DNA from: Tateyamaria omphalii
Lineage (GTDB): Bacteria > Pseudomonadota > Alphaproteobacteria > Rhodobacterales > Rhodobacteraceae
NCBI RefSeq assembly: GCF_001969365.1
Contig: NZ_CP019312.1
Location: 868,001-932,000 of the forward strand
Reading direction: 5' to 3'
Length of the DNA stretch: 64,000 nucleotides
The translations under genes were made by a program, and so were the position numbers. A model generated the notes under the pieces. It was not told the origin of the DNA, did not search any database, and saw only the letters and a list, made by a program, of their open reading frames with translations. The stretch's first letter is position 1; each line of letters begins with the position of its first letter. Below, piece after piece: positions 46,362-55,519 of the stretch.

Positions 46362-46670
46362 TCAGGCAGAGGGCAGGTCGCGGTTCAGCTCTTCGAGCGA
46401 GCCTTGCCGTGCGGTGCCGTCTGCCATCGCGGGCAGGTCGATCTTGGCGCAGGTGCCGGCGTCAACCAGCGTCCAGGCGTTGCCTTGGTAGTCCACGGTC
46501 GATGTGCCCGCGCATGTGGTGCCCGGGCCGGCGGCGCAGTCATTTTCACCGGCGAGCGAGATGCCATAGCATTTCTCTTTGCCAGCGGCCTCGGCTGTCG
46601 TCGCGGACTGTGCAGTCATTGCGGCCGCAACGGCGCCGACAATTGCAACGGTTTTCATGGTCTTCGACAT
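46362..46670 (-). CDS. bufA: Bufferin precursor (DUF2282), BufA
   Basis: 102 residues. Signal peptide about 1-29 ([20 protein letters not shown], ending TTAEAAG), then the bufferin core with four Cys: C34 ([11 protein letters not shown]), C45 (ENDCAAG), C53 (TTCAGTS) and C74 (DAGTCAK). This matches the DUF2282 pattern of precursors whose central Cys become thiooxazoles and bind copper. GGGAAG precedes ATG 46670. It is the first gene of the bufABC-DoxX operon, downstream of the thrS terminator. Confidence 0.93.
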   Translation of the reverse strand: MSKTMKTVAIVGAVAAAMTAQSATTAEAAGKEKCYGISLAGENDCAAGPGTTCAGTSTVDYQGNAWTLVDAGTCAKIDLPAMADGTARQGSLEELNRDLPSA

Positions 46671-46794
46671 CTTCAACTTCCCTTTCGGATATCGGTTTCT
46701 GTGCGTTCGTGAGCCATACATAAGACGGCTTCGCGACAACTTACCACTCACGAGGCGGTGTGTCACAGACCCGTTATCAGATGTCAGAAGAAGG

Positions 46795-46818
46795 GCCGGA
46801 ATCCGCGGGGATTCCGGC
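46795..46818 (-). terminator. Intrinsic terminator after thrS
   Basis: GCCGGAATCC and GGATTCCGGC pair over 10 bp with a four-base loop, followed on the minus strand by the pyrimidine run CCTTCTTCT. It separates thrS from the bufferin operon. Confidence 0.7.
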
Positions 46819-46862
46819 ACATTGTTGCAGGTCGTATCGCCTTATGTTGCAAAAACCGGCGC

Positions 46863-48821
46863 TTAGCGGCGGTCCGGCGGTGTCGCTTCGACCCCAAGTT
46901 GCGCCGCGACATCGGCCAACGCTTGCACGCTGGTCTGCTTCTCGCCAAGGCGCCGGACGGACACGGTTTTTTCCTCAACCTCGCGCGCACCGACGGCCAG
47001 GATGACAGGGACCTTGCCGACCGAATGCTCGCGGACCTTGTAGTTGATCTTTTCATTCCGCATGTCGGCCTCGACCCGGACACCAGCGGCGCGCAGGGTC
47101 TCGACGACCTCGCCGACATACGCATCCGCTTCCGAGGTGATGGAGGCCACAACAACTTGGCGCGGCGCCAGCCAGAACGGCAGCTTGCCCGCGTGTTCCT
47201 CGATCAGAATGCCGATGAAGCGCTCGAACGACCCAAGGCAAGCGCGGTGCAGCATGACGGGCCGGTGCTTGGCCCCGTCCGCGCCGATGTAAGTCGCATC
47301 CAGCCGTTCGGGCAGCACGAAATCCACCTGGAACGTGCCGCACTGCCAGTCACGCCCAATGGCATCGGTCAGCACAAATTCCAGCTTCGGGCCATAGAAG
47401 GCCCCCTCACCGGGGTTCAGCTCCGGTTCGACCCCAGCGGCACGCGTGGCGGTCAGCAGCGCCTCTTCGGCCTTGTCCCAAACCTCATCCGATCCGGCGC
47501 GCGTCTCTGGCCGGTCCGAGAACTTGACCGAGAAGCTGGCAAACCCCAGGTCCTCGTAAATCTCGGTCAGGAAGGCGATAAAGCGCGCGCATTCGCTGCC
47601 GATCTGATCCTCTTCGGCAAAGATGTGACCGTCGTCCTGCGCAAAGCCGCGCACGCGCATGATCCCGTGCAAGGCGCCCGACGGCTCGTACCGCGCGCAA
47701 GACCCGAACTCGGCCATGCGCAGGGGCAGGTCACGGTAGGATTTCAGCCCGTGCTTGAAGATTTCCACGTGGCAGGGGCAGTTCATCGGCTTGAGCGCAT
47801 TGACCGCCTTTTCCTTGGCGTGCTCCTCCTCGACCTCGACGATGAACATGTTTTCCTGGTACTTTTCCCAGTGCCCGGACTTTTCCCACAAGTTGCGGTT
47901 CACGACCTGCGGCGTGTTCACCTCAACGTAGCCGCCTGCATGTTGCTTGCGGCGCATGTAGTCCTGCAACTCGGTGTAGATGGTCCAGCCATTGGGGTGC
48001 CAGAACACCTGGCCCGGCGCCTCTTCCTGCATGTGGAACAGGTTCATCTCGCGGCCCAGCTTCCGGTGGTCGCGTTTTGCAGCCTCTTCCAGCATGTTCA
48101 GATGCGCGCGCAGCTTTTCCTTGCCGGTAAAGGCCACGCCGTAGATGCGTTGCAGCATGGCGCGGTTGGAATCGCCGCGCCAATAGGCGCCCGCGATGGA
48201 CATCAGCTTGAACGCGTCACCCGGCACCTGTCCGGTGTGCTGCAAATGCGGTCCACGGCACAGGTCCTGCCAGTCGCCATGCCAATACATCCGCAGCGGC
48301 TCGTCGCCCGGAATGCTCTCGATCAGTTCGACCTTGTAGGGTTCGCCCCGGTCCTCGTAATACTTGATCGCCACATCGCGGTCCCACACCTCGGTCCGGA
48401 CGGGATCGCGCTTGTTGATGATTTCCTTCATCTTCTTTTCGATCAGGCCGAGGTCTTCGGGGGTGAATGGCTCAGCCCGGTCAAAGTCGTAATACCAGCC
48501 GTTGTCGATCACCGGGCCGATGGTGACCTTGGTGTCGGGCCAGATCTCCTGCACGGCGCGGGCCATGATGTGAGCGAGGTCATGGCGCACCAGCTCGTTG
48601 GCCTGCGCCTCGTCCTGCATGGTGTGGATCGCAATCTGCGCATCGCCATCGATGGGCCATTGCAGGTCCCAGTGCTGGCCGTCCACGGTGGCGCTGATCG
48701 CCTTCTTGGACAGGCTCTTGGAAATGCTCTCTGCCACGGCAGCAGGGGTCACGCCAGCGTTGTAATCGCGTGCATTGCCGTCGGGAAAAGTAAGGGAAAT
48801 CTGGTGCTGATCTTTGGCCAT
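46863..48821 (-). CDS. thrS: Threonyl-tRNA synthetase
   Basis: 652 residues with TGS domain at the N-terminus ([14 protein letters not shown]), the editing domain with [34 protein letters not shown], class II motif 2 ([30 protein letters not shown]), motif 3 ([22 protein letters not shown]) and the anticodon-binding domain. Charges tRNA-Thr and edits mis-charged Ser. ATG 48821; ends with VEATPPDRR. Ordinary housekeeping gene. Confidence 0.97.
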   Translation of the reverse strand: MAKDQHQISLTFPDGNARDYNAGVTPAAVAESISKSLSKKAISATVDGQHWDLQWPIDGDAQIAIHTMQDEAQANELVRHDLAHIMARAVQEIWPDTKVTIGPVIDNGWYYDFDRAEPFTPEDLGLIEKKMKEIINKRDPVRTEVWDRDVAIKYYEDRGEPYKVELIESIPGDEPLRMYWHGDWQDLCRGPHLQHTGQVPGDAFKLMSIAGAYWRGDSNRAMLQRIYGVAFTGKEKLRAHLNMLEEAAKRDHRKLGREMNLFHMQEEAPGQVFWHPNGWTIYTELQDYMRRKQHAGGYVEVNTPQVVNRNLWEKSGHWEKYQENMFIVEVEEEHAKEKAVNALKPMNCPCHVEIFKHGLKSYRDLPLRMAEFGSCARYEPSGALHGIMRVRGFAQDDGHIFAEEDQIGSECARFIAFLTEIYEDLGFASFSVKFSDRPETRAGSDEVWDKAEEALLTATRAAGVEPELNPGEGAFYGPKLEFVLTDAIGRDWQCGTFQVDFVLPERLDATYIGADGAKHRPVMLHRACLGSFERFIGILIEEHAGKLPFWLAPRQVVVASITSEADAYVGEVVETLRAAGVRVEADMRNEKINYKVREHSVGKVPVILAVGAREVEEKTVSVRRLGEKQTSVQALADVAAQLGVEATPPDRR

Positions 48822-48908
48822 ATCGGCATCCTCGTCAGTTTGGCGCCCACGGAACGCCCGGTTGCTAGGGTATGTGTATCGGCGATGTGACAGGGCAGGG
48901 GCCTTGCG

Positions 48909-50072
48909 TCAAGCGATCTGTGGCGTCGGGCTGCGTTTGATCGACAGGGTGAGGTGCAAAAGCGCCAACGCCGATCCGATCCCGGCCGCCAGACCCACAT
49001 AGATGATGCCAAAGCTGTCGATGACCCACGCGCCGACGGCAGATCCGAATGCAGCACCCACATAGATCGCCGCCGCATTCAGCGCCAGCACCACCGGTGC
49101 CTGCGGCCCGGCCAGGCCGATCAGCCGCATCTGTTGCCCGGCCATGAACGCCCACCCGGACGTGGCCCACAAAAGGGCAATCAGCATCAACACCAGATCA
49201 GGCTGCGGCAGCACGGAAAAGAGCGGCATGACCGTCATCTGCAACAGACACAGCAGGATCAGCGTGCGCGCCCAGCCGATCCGGTCGGCCAGAATCCCGC
49301 CCGCGATGTTGCCAATCACAGCTCCCACACCAAAGATGGCCAGCACCAGCGTCACCCCATCGCGGCCATATCCCATCGTCTGGCTCAGCAGCGGTGCGAT
49401 ATAGGTGTAGAGGACGTAAATCGCCCCAAGAAACGTCCCGGTGAACAGCACCGCCAGCATCATCCGCCCGTTGCGCAGCACGCCGCCAAGGTCGCGCAGG
49501 GACACGGGCTGAAAGCTCAGCCCCTTGGGGACAAAGGTCCAGATGAGGGCGAGGGCGGGCAAGGCGAGCGCGACAACCACCCAGAACGCCCACCGCCAGC
49601 CAAAGGTGTAGGCGATCCAGCTGCCCGCAGGCACGCCCACGACCTGCGCAAGTGTCAGGCCAAAGAACACAGCCGCCAGCACGCGGGCCCGCATCTCGAC
49701 CGGATAAAGCGCTGCGGCCACTGCGGCCGCGACCGGCGTGAACATCCCTGCACCGGCGGCCGCCATCACACGGGCGATGCTGAGCACCACCATGTTGGGC
49801 GCCAGTGCCGAAAGCAACGCCGCAACGAGAAACAGGGACAAGCCGAACGCCATCACGCGCCGTCGTCCCACCGCGCCTGTCAGGGAGACCAGTACCGGCG
49901 ACAGCAAGGCGTATCCAAGGGCGTAGGCTGTCATCAGCGTGCCAGCCGAGGCCGGCGTGATCCCGAAATCCGCGCCCAGCGGTTCCAGCAGGCCCACAAT
50001 CACGAACCCGCCAACCCCGATCAGGAAGTTGCAGGCAGACAGGATGGGGATCAGCAAACGGGGCGGGGTCAT
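48909..50072 (-). CDS. MFS transporter (drug/efflux type)
   Basis: About 387 residues with twelve membrane segments. LGADFGITPASAGTLMTAYALGYALLSPVLVSLTGAVGRRRVMAFGL is motif A-like (G-x-x-x-D/R-x-x-G-R-R) of the AraJ/drug efflux group. A short loop between segments 6 and 7. ATG 50072 and ATG 50090 are both possible. It is not linked to thrS functionally. Substrate unknown. Confidence 0.87.
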   Translation of the reverse strand: MTPPRLLIPILSACNFLIGVGGFVIVGLLEPLGADFGITPASAGTLMTAYALGYALLSPVLVSLTGAVGRRRVMAFGLSLFLVAALLSALAPNMVVLSIARVMAAAGAGMFTPVAAAVAAALYPVEMRARVLAAVFFGLTLAQVVGVPAGSWIAYTFGWRWAFWVVVALALPALALIWTFVPKGLSFQPVSLRDLGGVLRNGRMMLAVLFTGTFLGAIYVLYTYIAPLLSQTMGYGRDGVTLVLAIFGVGAVIGNIAGGILADRIGWARTLILLCLLQMTVMPLFSVLPQPDLVLMLIALLWATSGWAFMAGQQMRLIGLAGPQAPVVLALNAAAIYVGAAFGSAVGAWVIDSFGIIYVGLAAGIGSALALLHLTLSIKRSPTPQIA

Positions 50073-50243
50073 AGCCCGGTTATGGTGCATATTGAGGCAG
50101 CTTCAATGCAGCATACAAAGGCATGCCGAAAAAACGACAAAAACCAGACGGAAACCGACCTTTTGCACTGGACGTGCGCTGACGAATCTTTAATTACAAA
50201 TGTGTTCACTATCGGAAACTTCTGATCGCGAGAGGAACGCGCA

Positions 50244-50456
50244 GTGCCCAAGTACAACAAGACGTTTGAACTGTCCGTTGAAGACCTGGACCTGATCGAG
50301 GATGCGCTGCGCGCGTCCAAGAACGCAGCTATCAATGACGATCTTGCGTCGAAAGCCGCAAACGACAACGTCCGTCAGATCCACGATCTGCTGGGGCGGC
50401 TGCACAATCAAAAGACGTTCTACCGCCCCGCCAAAGGGCCCTATGTCGGCGGATAA
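50244..50456 (+). CDS. Small conserved hypothetical protein
   Basis: 70 residues, charged: KTFELSVEDLDLIEDALRASKNAAINDD then NDNVRQIHDLLGRLHNQKTFYRP. Two helices with a conserved-looking tail; no domain recognised. GTG start at 50244 with AGAGGAA upstream. A two-hairpin terminator follows. Similar small proteins occur in Rhodobacteraceae. Confidence 0.7.
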   Translation: MPKYNKTFELSVEDLDLIEDALRASKNAAINDDLASKAANDNVRQIHDLLGRLHNQKTFYRPAKGPYVGG

Positions 50457-50465
50457 GGCGTTTCG

Positions 50466-50513
50466 CTGAAAAGTGGTTTGCACTTCTCAGCTTGTCGACA
50501 TGCGGCAAGTTTT
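50466..50513 (+). terminator. Double hairpin and terminator after the 70-residue gene
   Basis: CTGAAAAGTG/CACTTCTCAG (50466-50490, one mismatch) is followed by CTTGTCG/CGGCAAG (50491-50509) and TTTT. The second hairpin overlaps the stop codon region of the opposite-strand acetyltransferase gene. Confidence 0.7.
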
Positions 50514-50964
50514 ACTCCAGCCGTAGGCTAAATCGCGGGCCTGACCCACTGCGGCGCAGGAACCCGCTACGCTCGTAGAACCGCATTGCCTTGTGATTGT
50601 CGGGATGCGTCCCAACGGTCATAAACCCGCAGACCTGCGATCTGCACTCGTCCCGACAGCCTTGCAGCAGCGCCGCGCCAACACCGTTTCCGCGCGCATC
50701 CCGGGCGACAAAAAGGTGGTGCATGTCCATGCCGCGCACGCCGAATTGCAGCTGCGCCATGGGCAACAGCGCCGCATAGCCCACCAGCTGCGACCCACCA
50801 TCAGCGACGAGAACCGTCATCCAAGGGCGCTCGCCCAACGCATCGCGGGCCAGTATGTCCGCGCCGATGTTGGGCACGTCGTCGTGGCAGGCGGCCAGCC
50901 CCTTGATCATGGTTACGACTTGCGGCACGTCCGCTTCGGTCATCTTTCGTATCTTGATGGGCAT
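50512..50964 (-). CDS. GNAT family N-acetyltransferase
   Basis: 150 residues. MHHLFVARDARGNGVGAALLQGCRDE carries the R-x-x-G-x-G acetyl-CoA loop, and NHKAMRFYERSGFLR is the closing YE(R/K)xGF element. MPIKIRKMTEADVPQVVTMIKGL is the standard N-terminus. AGGAGA and GGAG precede the ATG. The substrate is unknown. The leader has a strong hairpin (see 50982-51029). Confidence 0.87.
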   Translation of the reverse strand: MPIKIRKMTEADVPQVVTMIKGLAACHDDVPNIGADILARDALGERPWMTVLVADGGSQLVGYAALLPMAQLQFGVRGMDMHHLFVARDARGNGVGAALLQGCRDECRSQVCGFMTVGTHPDNHKAMRFYERSGFLRRSGSGPRFSLRLE

Positions 50965-50981
50965 CTCCGCCGTCTCCTCTT

Positions 50982-51029
50982 GAACGCGCCGCGTTCGGGA
51001 AGGCAGGGAAACAGCCGCTCGAACGCGGC
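50982..51029 (-). promoter_or_regulatory. Leader hairpins before the acetyltransferase gene
   Basis: GCCGCGTTCG (50988-50997) pairs perfectly with CGAACGCGGC (51020-51029) across a 22-base loop. The same bases can alternatively pair locally as GAACGC/GCGTTC (50982-50996), so two structures exclude each other just upstream of the ribosome site. Whether this regulates anything is unproven. Confidence 0.4.
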
Positions 51030-51161
51030 TTTGGGTGGTCTAAGCAGGCACACCAAAAGCACGCAGGGAATGCGTGCCATAGTAATAGAGATGCGCCATG
51101 CCGTTTCTCATGCCTGCACTCAAACCGGCAAACCCGCGCCCGTCAAGGGCGCGGGCCGGCG

Positions 51162-51578
51162 TCAAGCCGCAAAAAGAGCCCAACCCATCAACAGGCAACA
51201 CACCCAGCCGCCGGTAAAGATCAGCGGGCGGCCCGGAAATCGGGCAGTGGCGGTGATGTAGCCAACCGCATGGGCGATCCGAAGCACCAGAAACGCGACG
51301 CTGGCCCATAGAGTCAGAGCCGAAAACCCGTCCACCCGGTCCACGAGCAGCACGAGAATTGCAAAGGGTACCGACTGCTCCAGCAGGTTCAGATGCGCCC
51401 GATACGCACGACGCACCCAAGGGCGTTGCAGAGTGGGATCTGGTGGAATCACAAAACCATCAGGCGCGTCGGCGGGAATCGATCCTTGAGGGGCCGTGTT
51501 CACCCCGATGATATAAGGAATCCAAAGGGACGCACCCATCAAGGCCAGCAGCCCAAGAATAACAAGTTCAGTTGCCAT
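51162..51578 (-). CDS. MAPEG family membrane protein
   Basis: 138 residues with four membrane segments (LVILGLLALMGASLWIPYIIG, EQSVPFAILVLLVDRV, LTLWASVAFLVLRIAHAVGYI, LIFTGGWVCCLLMGWALFAA) and the family ARFPGRPL and RAHLNLLE loop. Eicosanoid/glutathione-metabolism MAPEG proteins in bacteria are mostly uncharacterised. It ends near the ArsR-SRPBCC gene with 3-base spacing, same strand. The 197 bases between it and the acetyltransferase hold only the hairpins noted. Confidence 0.87.
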   Translation of the reverse strand: MATELVILGLLALMGASLWIPYIIGVNTAPQGSIPADAPDGFVIPPDPTLQRPWVRRAYRAHLNLLEQSVPFAILVLLVDRVDGFSALTLWASVAFLVLRIAHAVGYITATARFPGRPLIFTGGWVCCLLMGWALFAA

Positions 51579-51581
51579 GTC

Positions 51582-52355
51582 TCACGCCTCCGCCCGGTCC
51601 ATCGGACCGATATGCGCGTCTTCACCGGTCTCAAGCCAGGTCTTCAGGCCCGCCGCCCAGCGGACCCAGCCATCTGCCACGCCCTCGCCCGGTACGGCCG
51701 GCTCGCCAAGTTCGTAATGTTCGATGGTCAGACGAATGAAGTCACCTTCCGGCTTCAGCAGGTAAATCACGCGGCTGGCCGGGATATCGGCGGTCGGGTC
51801 CCAATGCGGCTCGAACGTCCATTCCTGACGGCTTTTGGGGTCCGACGACAGCAATCGGTTGGTCAGCATGGGTGAGCCGTCGGGAAAGTGCATTGTGATC
51901 GCATCACCATTGCGCGTCGCCTTGCTGCAGATGAAGTGGTAATGCGGCACCGCATCTTCATCCAGCAGCACATTCCACAGCCGGTCCTGCGTGGTTTTGA
52001 TATACGTCTCCATCACGAAATCGGGTTTTGACATCTCGGGGTCTCCTTCGTCTTCAAGCTGAGCTTTGAGGTTCAATACCGCTCGTGCCGCAGGTTTGAC
52101 CCGGTACGGGTCGATCCAGCGGTCAATCGCTTCCTGCAGGGGCAGGGCGTTGAGGTAGTGGTGCTTGAAGCGCCCCACCTTTTTCGTGGTGATCAGCCCG
52201 GCTTCTTCCAAGACACCCAGATGCTTCATGACGCCGAAGCGGGTCATGTCGAGCAAACCCTGCAACTCTTGCAGGGTCTGACCGTCGCAGTCGCGCAAGC
52301 TGTCCAGCAGTTTGCGGCGGGCGGGGTCTGACAAGGCTTTGAACAGATCATCCAT
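51582..52355 (-). CDS. ArsR-type HTH fused to SRPBCC (AHSA1) domain
   Basis: 257 residues. Residues 1-85 form an ArsR winged helix (LFKALSDPARRKLLDSLRDCDGQTLQELQGLLDMTRFGVMKHLGVLEEAGLITTKKVGRFKHHYLN). After a linker, residues about 115-250 form an AHSA1/SRPBCC domain (VMETYIKTTQDRLWNVLLDEDAVPHYHF, then WDPTADIPASRVIYLLKPEGDFIRLTIEHYEL, a hydrophobic ligand cavity fold). A one-component sensor is inferred. It is divergent from the hydrolase/MFS cluster and there is an operator-like palindrome between. Confidence 0.9.
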   Translation of the reverse strand: MDDLFKALSDPARRKLLDSLRDCDGQTLQELQGLLDMTRFGVMKHLGVLEEAGLITTKKVGRFKHHYLNALPLQEAIDRWIDPYRVKPAARAVLNLKAQLEDEGDPEMSKPDFVMETYIKTTQDRLWNVLLDEDAVPHYHFICSKATRNGDAITMHFPDGSPMLTNRLLSSDPKSRQEWTFEPHWDPTADIPASRVIYLLKPEGDFIRLTIEHYELGEPAVPGEGVADGWVRWAAGLKTWLETGEDAHIGPMDRAEA

Positions 52356-52368
52356 GTGTTCTCTATAT

Positions 52369-52384
52369 GTGAATAATTAGTCAC
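52369..52384. promoter_or_regulatory. Operator-like palindrome
   Basis: GTGAATAATTAGTCAC is a 16-base near-perfect palindrome (7 of 8 base pairs match), 13 bases before the ArsR-SRPBCC start and about 95 before the hydrolase start. Palindromes of this length and AT-rich centre are typical ArsR targets, so self-regulation is plausible. Confidence 0.5.
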
Positions 52385-52477
52385 GTGATAATATGGTAAC
52401 GTATAAAAATCGCCGAGGTCGGGATGGACAGTTATCACTGCCACGGGGATGATCCGCCAAAACGCAGGAGGGCGGAA

Positions 52478-53230
52478 ATGAGCGGACCGGATTTTCTCGA
52501 CACACCACAGGGACGGCGGCTGGCCTATCACCGGACTGACGGGGTGGGGCCGTGCGTCGTGTTCCTCGGCGGGCTAAAATCCGACATGGAAGGGACAAAG
52601 GCGATCCACCTCGAAGCGTGGTGCCGCGCTCAGGGTCGCGCGTTCCTGCGCTTCGATTATTCCGGTCATGGGCAAAGCTCCGGCACATTCGAAGAAGGGT
52701 GCATTGGCGACTGGGCCGAGGATACGGCCCATGCCCTGAACACGCTCACAACCGGCAAGCTGATCGTCGTGGGCAGTTCCATGGGGGGCTGGCAATCGCT
52801 TCTTTATGCTCGCGCTTATCCCGACCGATTGGCGGGCCTTGTCACCATCGCCGCAGCTCCCGACTTTACCGAGGACGGCTATTTGGCCAGCTTTACGGAC
52901 GCGCAAAAGGCCGAGCTTGAGGCCAACGGCCAAATCGCCATGCCCTCAGATTACATGGAGCCCTACATTATCACCAAGCGCCTGATCGAAGACGGGCGCA
53001 ACAACCTGGTCCTGCGCGATCCACTATCGCTGCCATTCCCGGTCCGTTGCCTGCAAGGCACTGCGGACACTGCCGTCACGACCGAAACCGCCATGCGTCT
53101 GCTGAACCACGCCGACAGCCGCGACATGCGGCTCACCCTCGTCAAGGATGCTGACCACCGCTTTTCCGACGACACCTGCCTGAGCTTGATCGAACAGGCG
53201 GTGGAGGAGGTGAGCGCCCTGCCAAGGTGA
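52478..53230 (+). CDS. Alpha/beta hydrolase
   Basis: 250 residues. VVFLGGLKSDMEGTKA is the oxyanion region, LIVVGSSMGGWQSLLYA the nucleophile (GSSMGG), and KDADHRFSDD the catalytic His. It belongs to the serine esterase/peptidase group of small bacterial hydrolases. AGGAGGG precedes ATG 52478. It heads a run of four rightward genes. Confidence 0.85.
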   Translation: MSGPDFLDTPQGRRLAYHRTDGVGPCVVFLGGLKSDMEGTKAIHLEAWCRAQGRAFLRFDYSGHGQSSGTFEEGCIGDWAEDTAHALNTLTTGKLIVVGSSMGGWQSLLYARAYPDRLAGLVTIAAAPDFTEDGYLASFTDAQKAELEANGQIAMPSDYMEPYIITKRLIEDGRNNLVLRDPLSLPFPVRCLQGTADTAVTTETAMRLLNHADSRDMRLTLVKDADHRFSDDTCLSLIEQAVEEVSALPR

Positions 53231-53301
53231 CGTTGCGTTTTATTGGCGCTGACGATGAATTTGGACAAGGTGGCGCGCACGGGACCATGGGAGGGGACGA
53301 T

Positions 53302-54648
53302 ATGGCGCTGTCGCGCGGGCAAAAGGCGGGCTGGGGCCTGGCCGACATGGGCATCGTAGTCTTTGTCGTGGTCAAGCAACTGCTTGTTCTGGCCTTTCTC
53401 ACCTCGGTTCTCGGGGTGCCTGTGGGCATCGCTGGGATGATCACCACCGGCATCCTCGCCTTCGACATCATCACCGACCCTCTGGTCGGCTACCTGTCAG
53501 ACAACACGCAAACCCGCTGGGGCCGCCGCGCACCCTGGATGATCATCGGCGCTGTGGTGATGACGGCTGGAACCGTCGCAATGTTCATGTCACCCAGCGT
53601 CGGCACTTCCGGCGCGCTTTGGGTGGCTGCGTTCTTTGTCGTTGCAACCATCGGCTTTACCATGGTGGTGATCCCCTACGGCGCCACGGCGGGCGAGATG
53701 ACTCAGGACCCCCGCGAACGCTCTGCCATGACAGGCTGGCGCATGGCCTTTGCCTCCATCGGCATCCTGATCGGCGGCGCACTCATCCCCGGCCTGGCCC
53801 AAGGCAACGGCTATGACGGCGCCATGATGATCGCGGCCCCGCTGATGGTGCTGCCGATCTGGGCGTCGGTCTGGTTCACGCGCAAGGCCCCCCGGATCAC
53901 GCACCGCAGCGAGGTCGGCCTGCTGGCGTCCCTCCGCCTCGTTCTGTCGAACCCCGCCTTCGCGACGCTTGTGGTGCTCTACGGCGTGATGACACTGGCC
54001 GTCGCCACAATCACCGCCGGACTGCCGTTCGCCGCACTGTATCTGGTGCAAGACACGGGTGACACGATGCTGAGCGCCGCAGCCCAAGCGCTGTCGATGC
54101 TGTCCCTCCTCTTTGCCGCCTTCGTGGTGGGTGCGATCCTCAGCCAGGCCATCTGGGTACTGGTCTCGGGCCGTCTGGGTAAACTGTTCGCCCTTGTCCT
54201 TGGCCTTGCCCTCTACATCGCGCTTCTGACAACGCTCTACACCTTCCTGCCCAGCACCAGTGCGACGGTTATGGCGGGCATGTTCGTTCTGGCGGGCATG
54301 ACCAACGGCGCATATCAACAGATCCCGTGGGCCATGTTCCCCGACCTCATGGACGTGACGCGGCGCGAAACGGGTGCCGCGATCGAGGGCGCCTTCTCCG
54401 CCATCTGGATCTTTGGCCAAAAGGTCGCCAACGCCATCGCACCGCTGTTCCTGGGGCTTGTGCTGTCTGCTTATGGCTGGCAGGAAACGACCGAAGGGGT
54501 GACGGATCAAACCGACGCCGCCGTTGGTGCCCTGAGGGTGTCTATCACGCTGCTGCCTGCGCTGATCATGGCCCTGTCCATCTTCGGCCTTCTGCTTATC
54601 TACCGCCCCCGCGCCCGCGCGCTGCTCGGAGCCGACCATGCCCTTTGA
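53302..54648 (+). CDS. GPH-type MFS symporter
   Basis: 448 residues with twelve membrane segments. GLADMGIVVFVVVKQLLVLAFLTSVLG, then DIITDPLVGYLSDNTQTRWGRRAPWMIIG is the GPH (glycoside-pentoside-hexuronide:cation symporter) signature with the LSDxxxTRxGRRxP loop. The substrate may be a small organic solute. ATG 53302 (GGGAGGGG upstream). The following hydrolase gene starts inside it (11-base overlap). Confidence 0.88.
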   Translation: MALSRGQKAGWGLADMGIVVFVVVKQLLVLAFLTSVLGVPVGIAGMITTGILAFDIITDPLVGYLSDNTQTRWGRRAPWMIIGAVVMTAGTVAMFMSPSVGTSGALWVAAFFVVATIGFTMVVIPYGATAGEMTQDPRERSAMTGWRMAFASIGILIGGALIPGLAQGNGYDGAMMIAAPLMVLPIWASVWFTRKAPRITHRSEVGLLASLRLVLSNPAFATLVVLYGVMTLAVATITAGLPFAALYLVQDTGDTMLSAAAQALSMLSLLFAAFVVGAILSQAIWVLVSGRLGKLFALVLGLALYIALLTTLYTFLPSTSATVMAGMFVLAGMTNGAYQQIPWAMFPDLMDVTRRETGAAIEGAFSAIWIFGQKVANAIAPLFLGLVLSAYGWQETTEGVTDQTDAAVGALRVSITLLPALIMALSIFGLLLIYRPRARALLGADHAL

Positions 54649-55519
54649 CCCTGCATCTATCGGCCCGGACATCGACGCCTACTTTGCCGAAGCCGAAGCC
54701 CGCTTCCCCGACATCAAACCCGGCACCGAAAAGCGGGTCATCTGGGCGTCCGACCCCGGCGCACGCACCGACTGGGTCGTCGTCTACATCCACGGCTTTT
54801 CCGCCACATCCGAAGAAATTCGCCCCGTCCCCGACCGCATCGCAACGGCCTTGGGCGCCAACCTCGTCTTCACCCGGCTGGCCGGGCATGGCCGCCACCC
54901 CGATGTCATGGCCGAAGCAACAGCCGACGCCTGGACCGAAGATGTTAGCGAAGCGTTGACGGCGGCACGCGCAGTGGGCGACAAGATCATCGTCATCAGC
55001 ACCTCGACAGGTGGCACTATCGTGACCGCGCTGTCCCAGAACGCGCAGGTGATGCAGGGCGTCGCAGGCTTCATCTTCGTGGCTCCAAACTACGGCATCA
55101 ATAACCCTCTGGCACCGCTTCTCAAATGGCCGCTGGCCCGGCATTGGCTGCCCTGGATCGGTGGCAAACGCCGCACCTTCGTCGCACGCAGCGACCGGCA
55201 CGCGGCCTTCTGGACGTTGGACTACCCCAGCGTCGCGGTCATGCCGATGGTGCCCTTGATCGACCGGGTCCACGCGCTTGATCATGCCAAGCAAACTGTC
55301 CAGGCGCTCTTCTGGTATGCGGAAAATGACAACATCGTCCTCTCGGACCGGACCAAGGCCATCGCGGCCAAATGGGGCGCGCCAACCAAAACGGTCCACC
55401 CGGTGATGACGGCACAAGACGACATCGAAAGCCATGTTGTCGTGGGCGACATTCTGTCTCCGGGGCAGACGGAAACGGCGGTCGAGGGCATGCTCGACTG
55501 GATCGAGGGGATCATGTGA
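54638..55519 (+). CDS. Alpha/beta hydrolase
   Basis: 293 residues. WVVVYIHGFSATSEEIRPVPDRIA is the N-terminal element, KIIVISTSTGGTIVTALS carries the nucleophile (STSTGG), and a late AQDDIESHVVVGD could provide the His. Not a perfect GxSxG (S-T-S-T-G), so activity is less certain. It overlaps the MFS gene and shares one base with the next gene. Confidence 0.8.
   Translation: MPFDPASIGPDIDAYFAEAEARFPDIKPGTEKRVIWASDPGARTDWVVVYIHGFSATSEEIRPVPDRIATALGANLVFTRLAGHGRHPDVMAEATADAWTEDVSEALTAARAVGDKIIVISTSTGGTIVTALSQNAQVMQGVAGFIFVAPNYGINNPLAPLLKWPLARHWLPWIGGKRRTFVARSDRHAAFWTLDYPSVAVMPMVPLIDRVHALDHAKQTVQALFWYAENDNIVLSDRTKAIAAKWGAPTKTVHPVMTAQDDIESHVVVGDILSPGQTETAVEGMLDWIEGIM

Noticed and set aside
46758..48890. 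710-codon rightward open frame opposite thrS
   Set aside because: thrS on the other strand has all aminoacyl-tRNA synthetase motifs; the opposite frame is an artefact of GC-rich codons.
48954..50225. 423-codon Gln/His/Arg-rich frame opposite the MFS gene
   Set aside because: Composition is unlike protein and the MFS gene has a full set of membrane segments.
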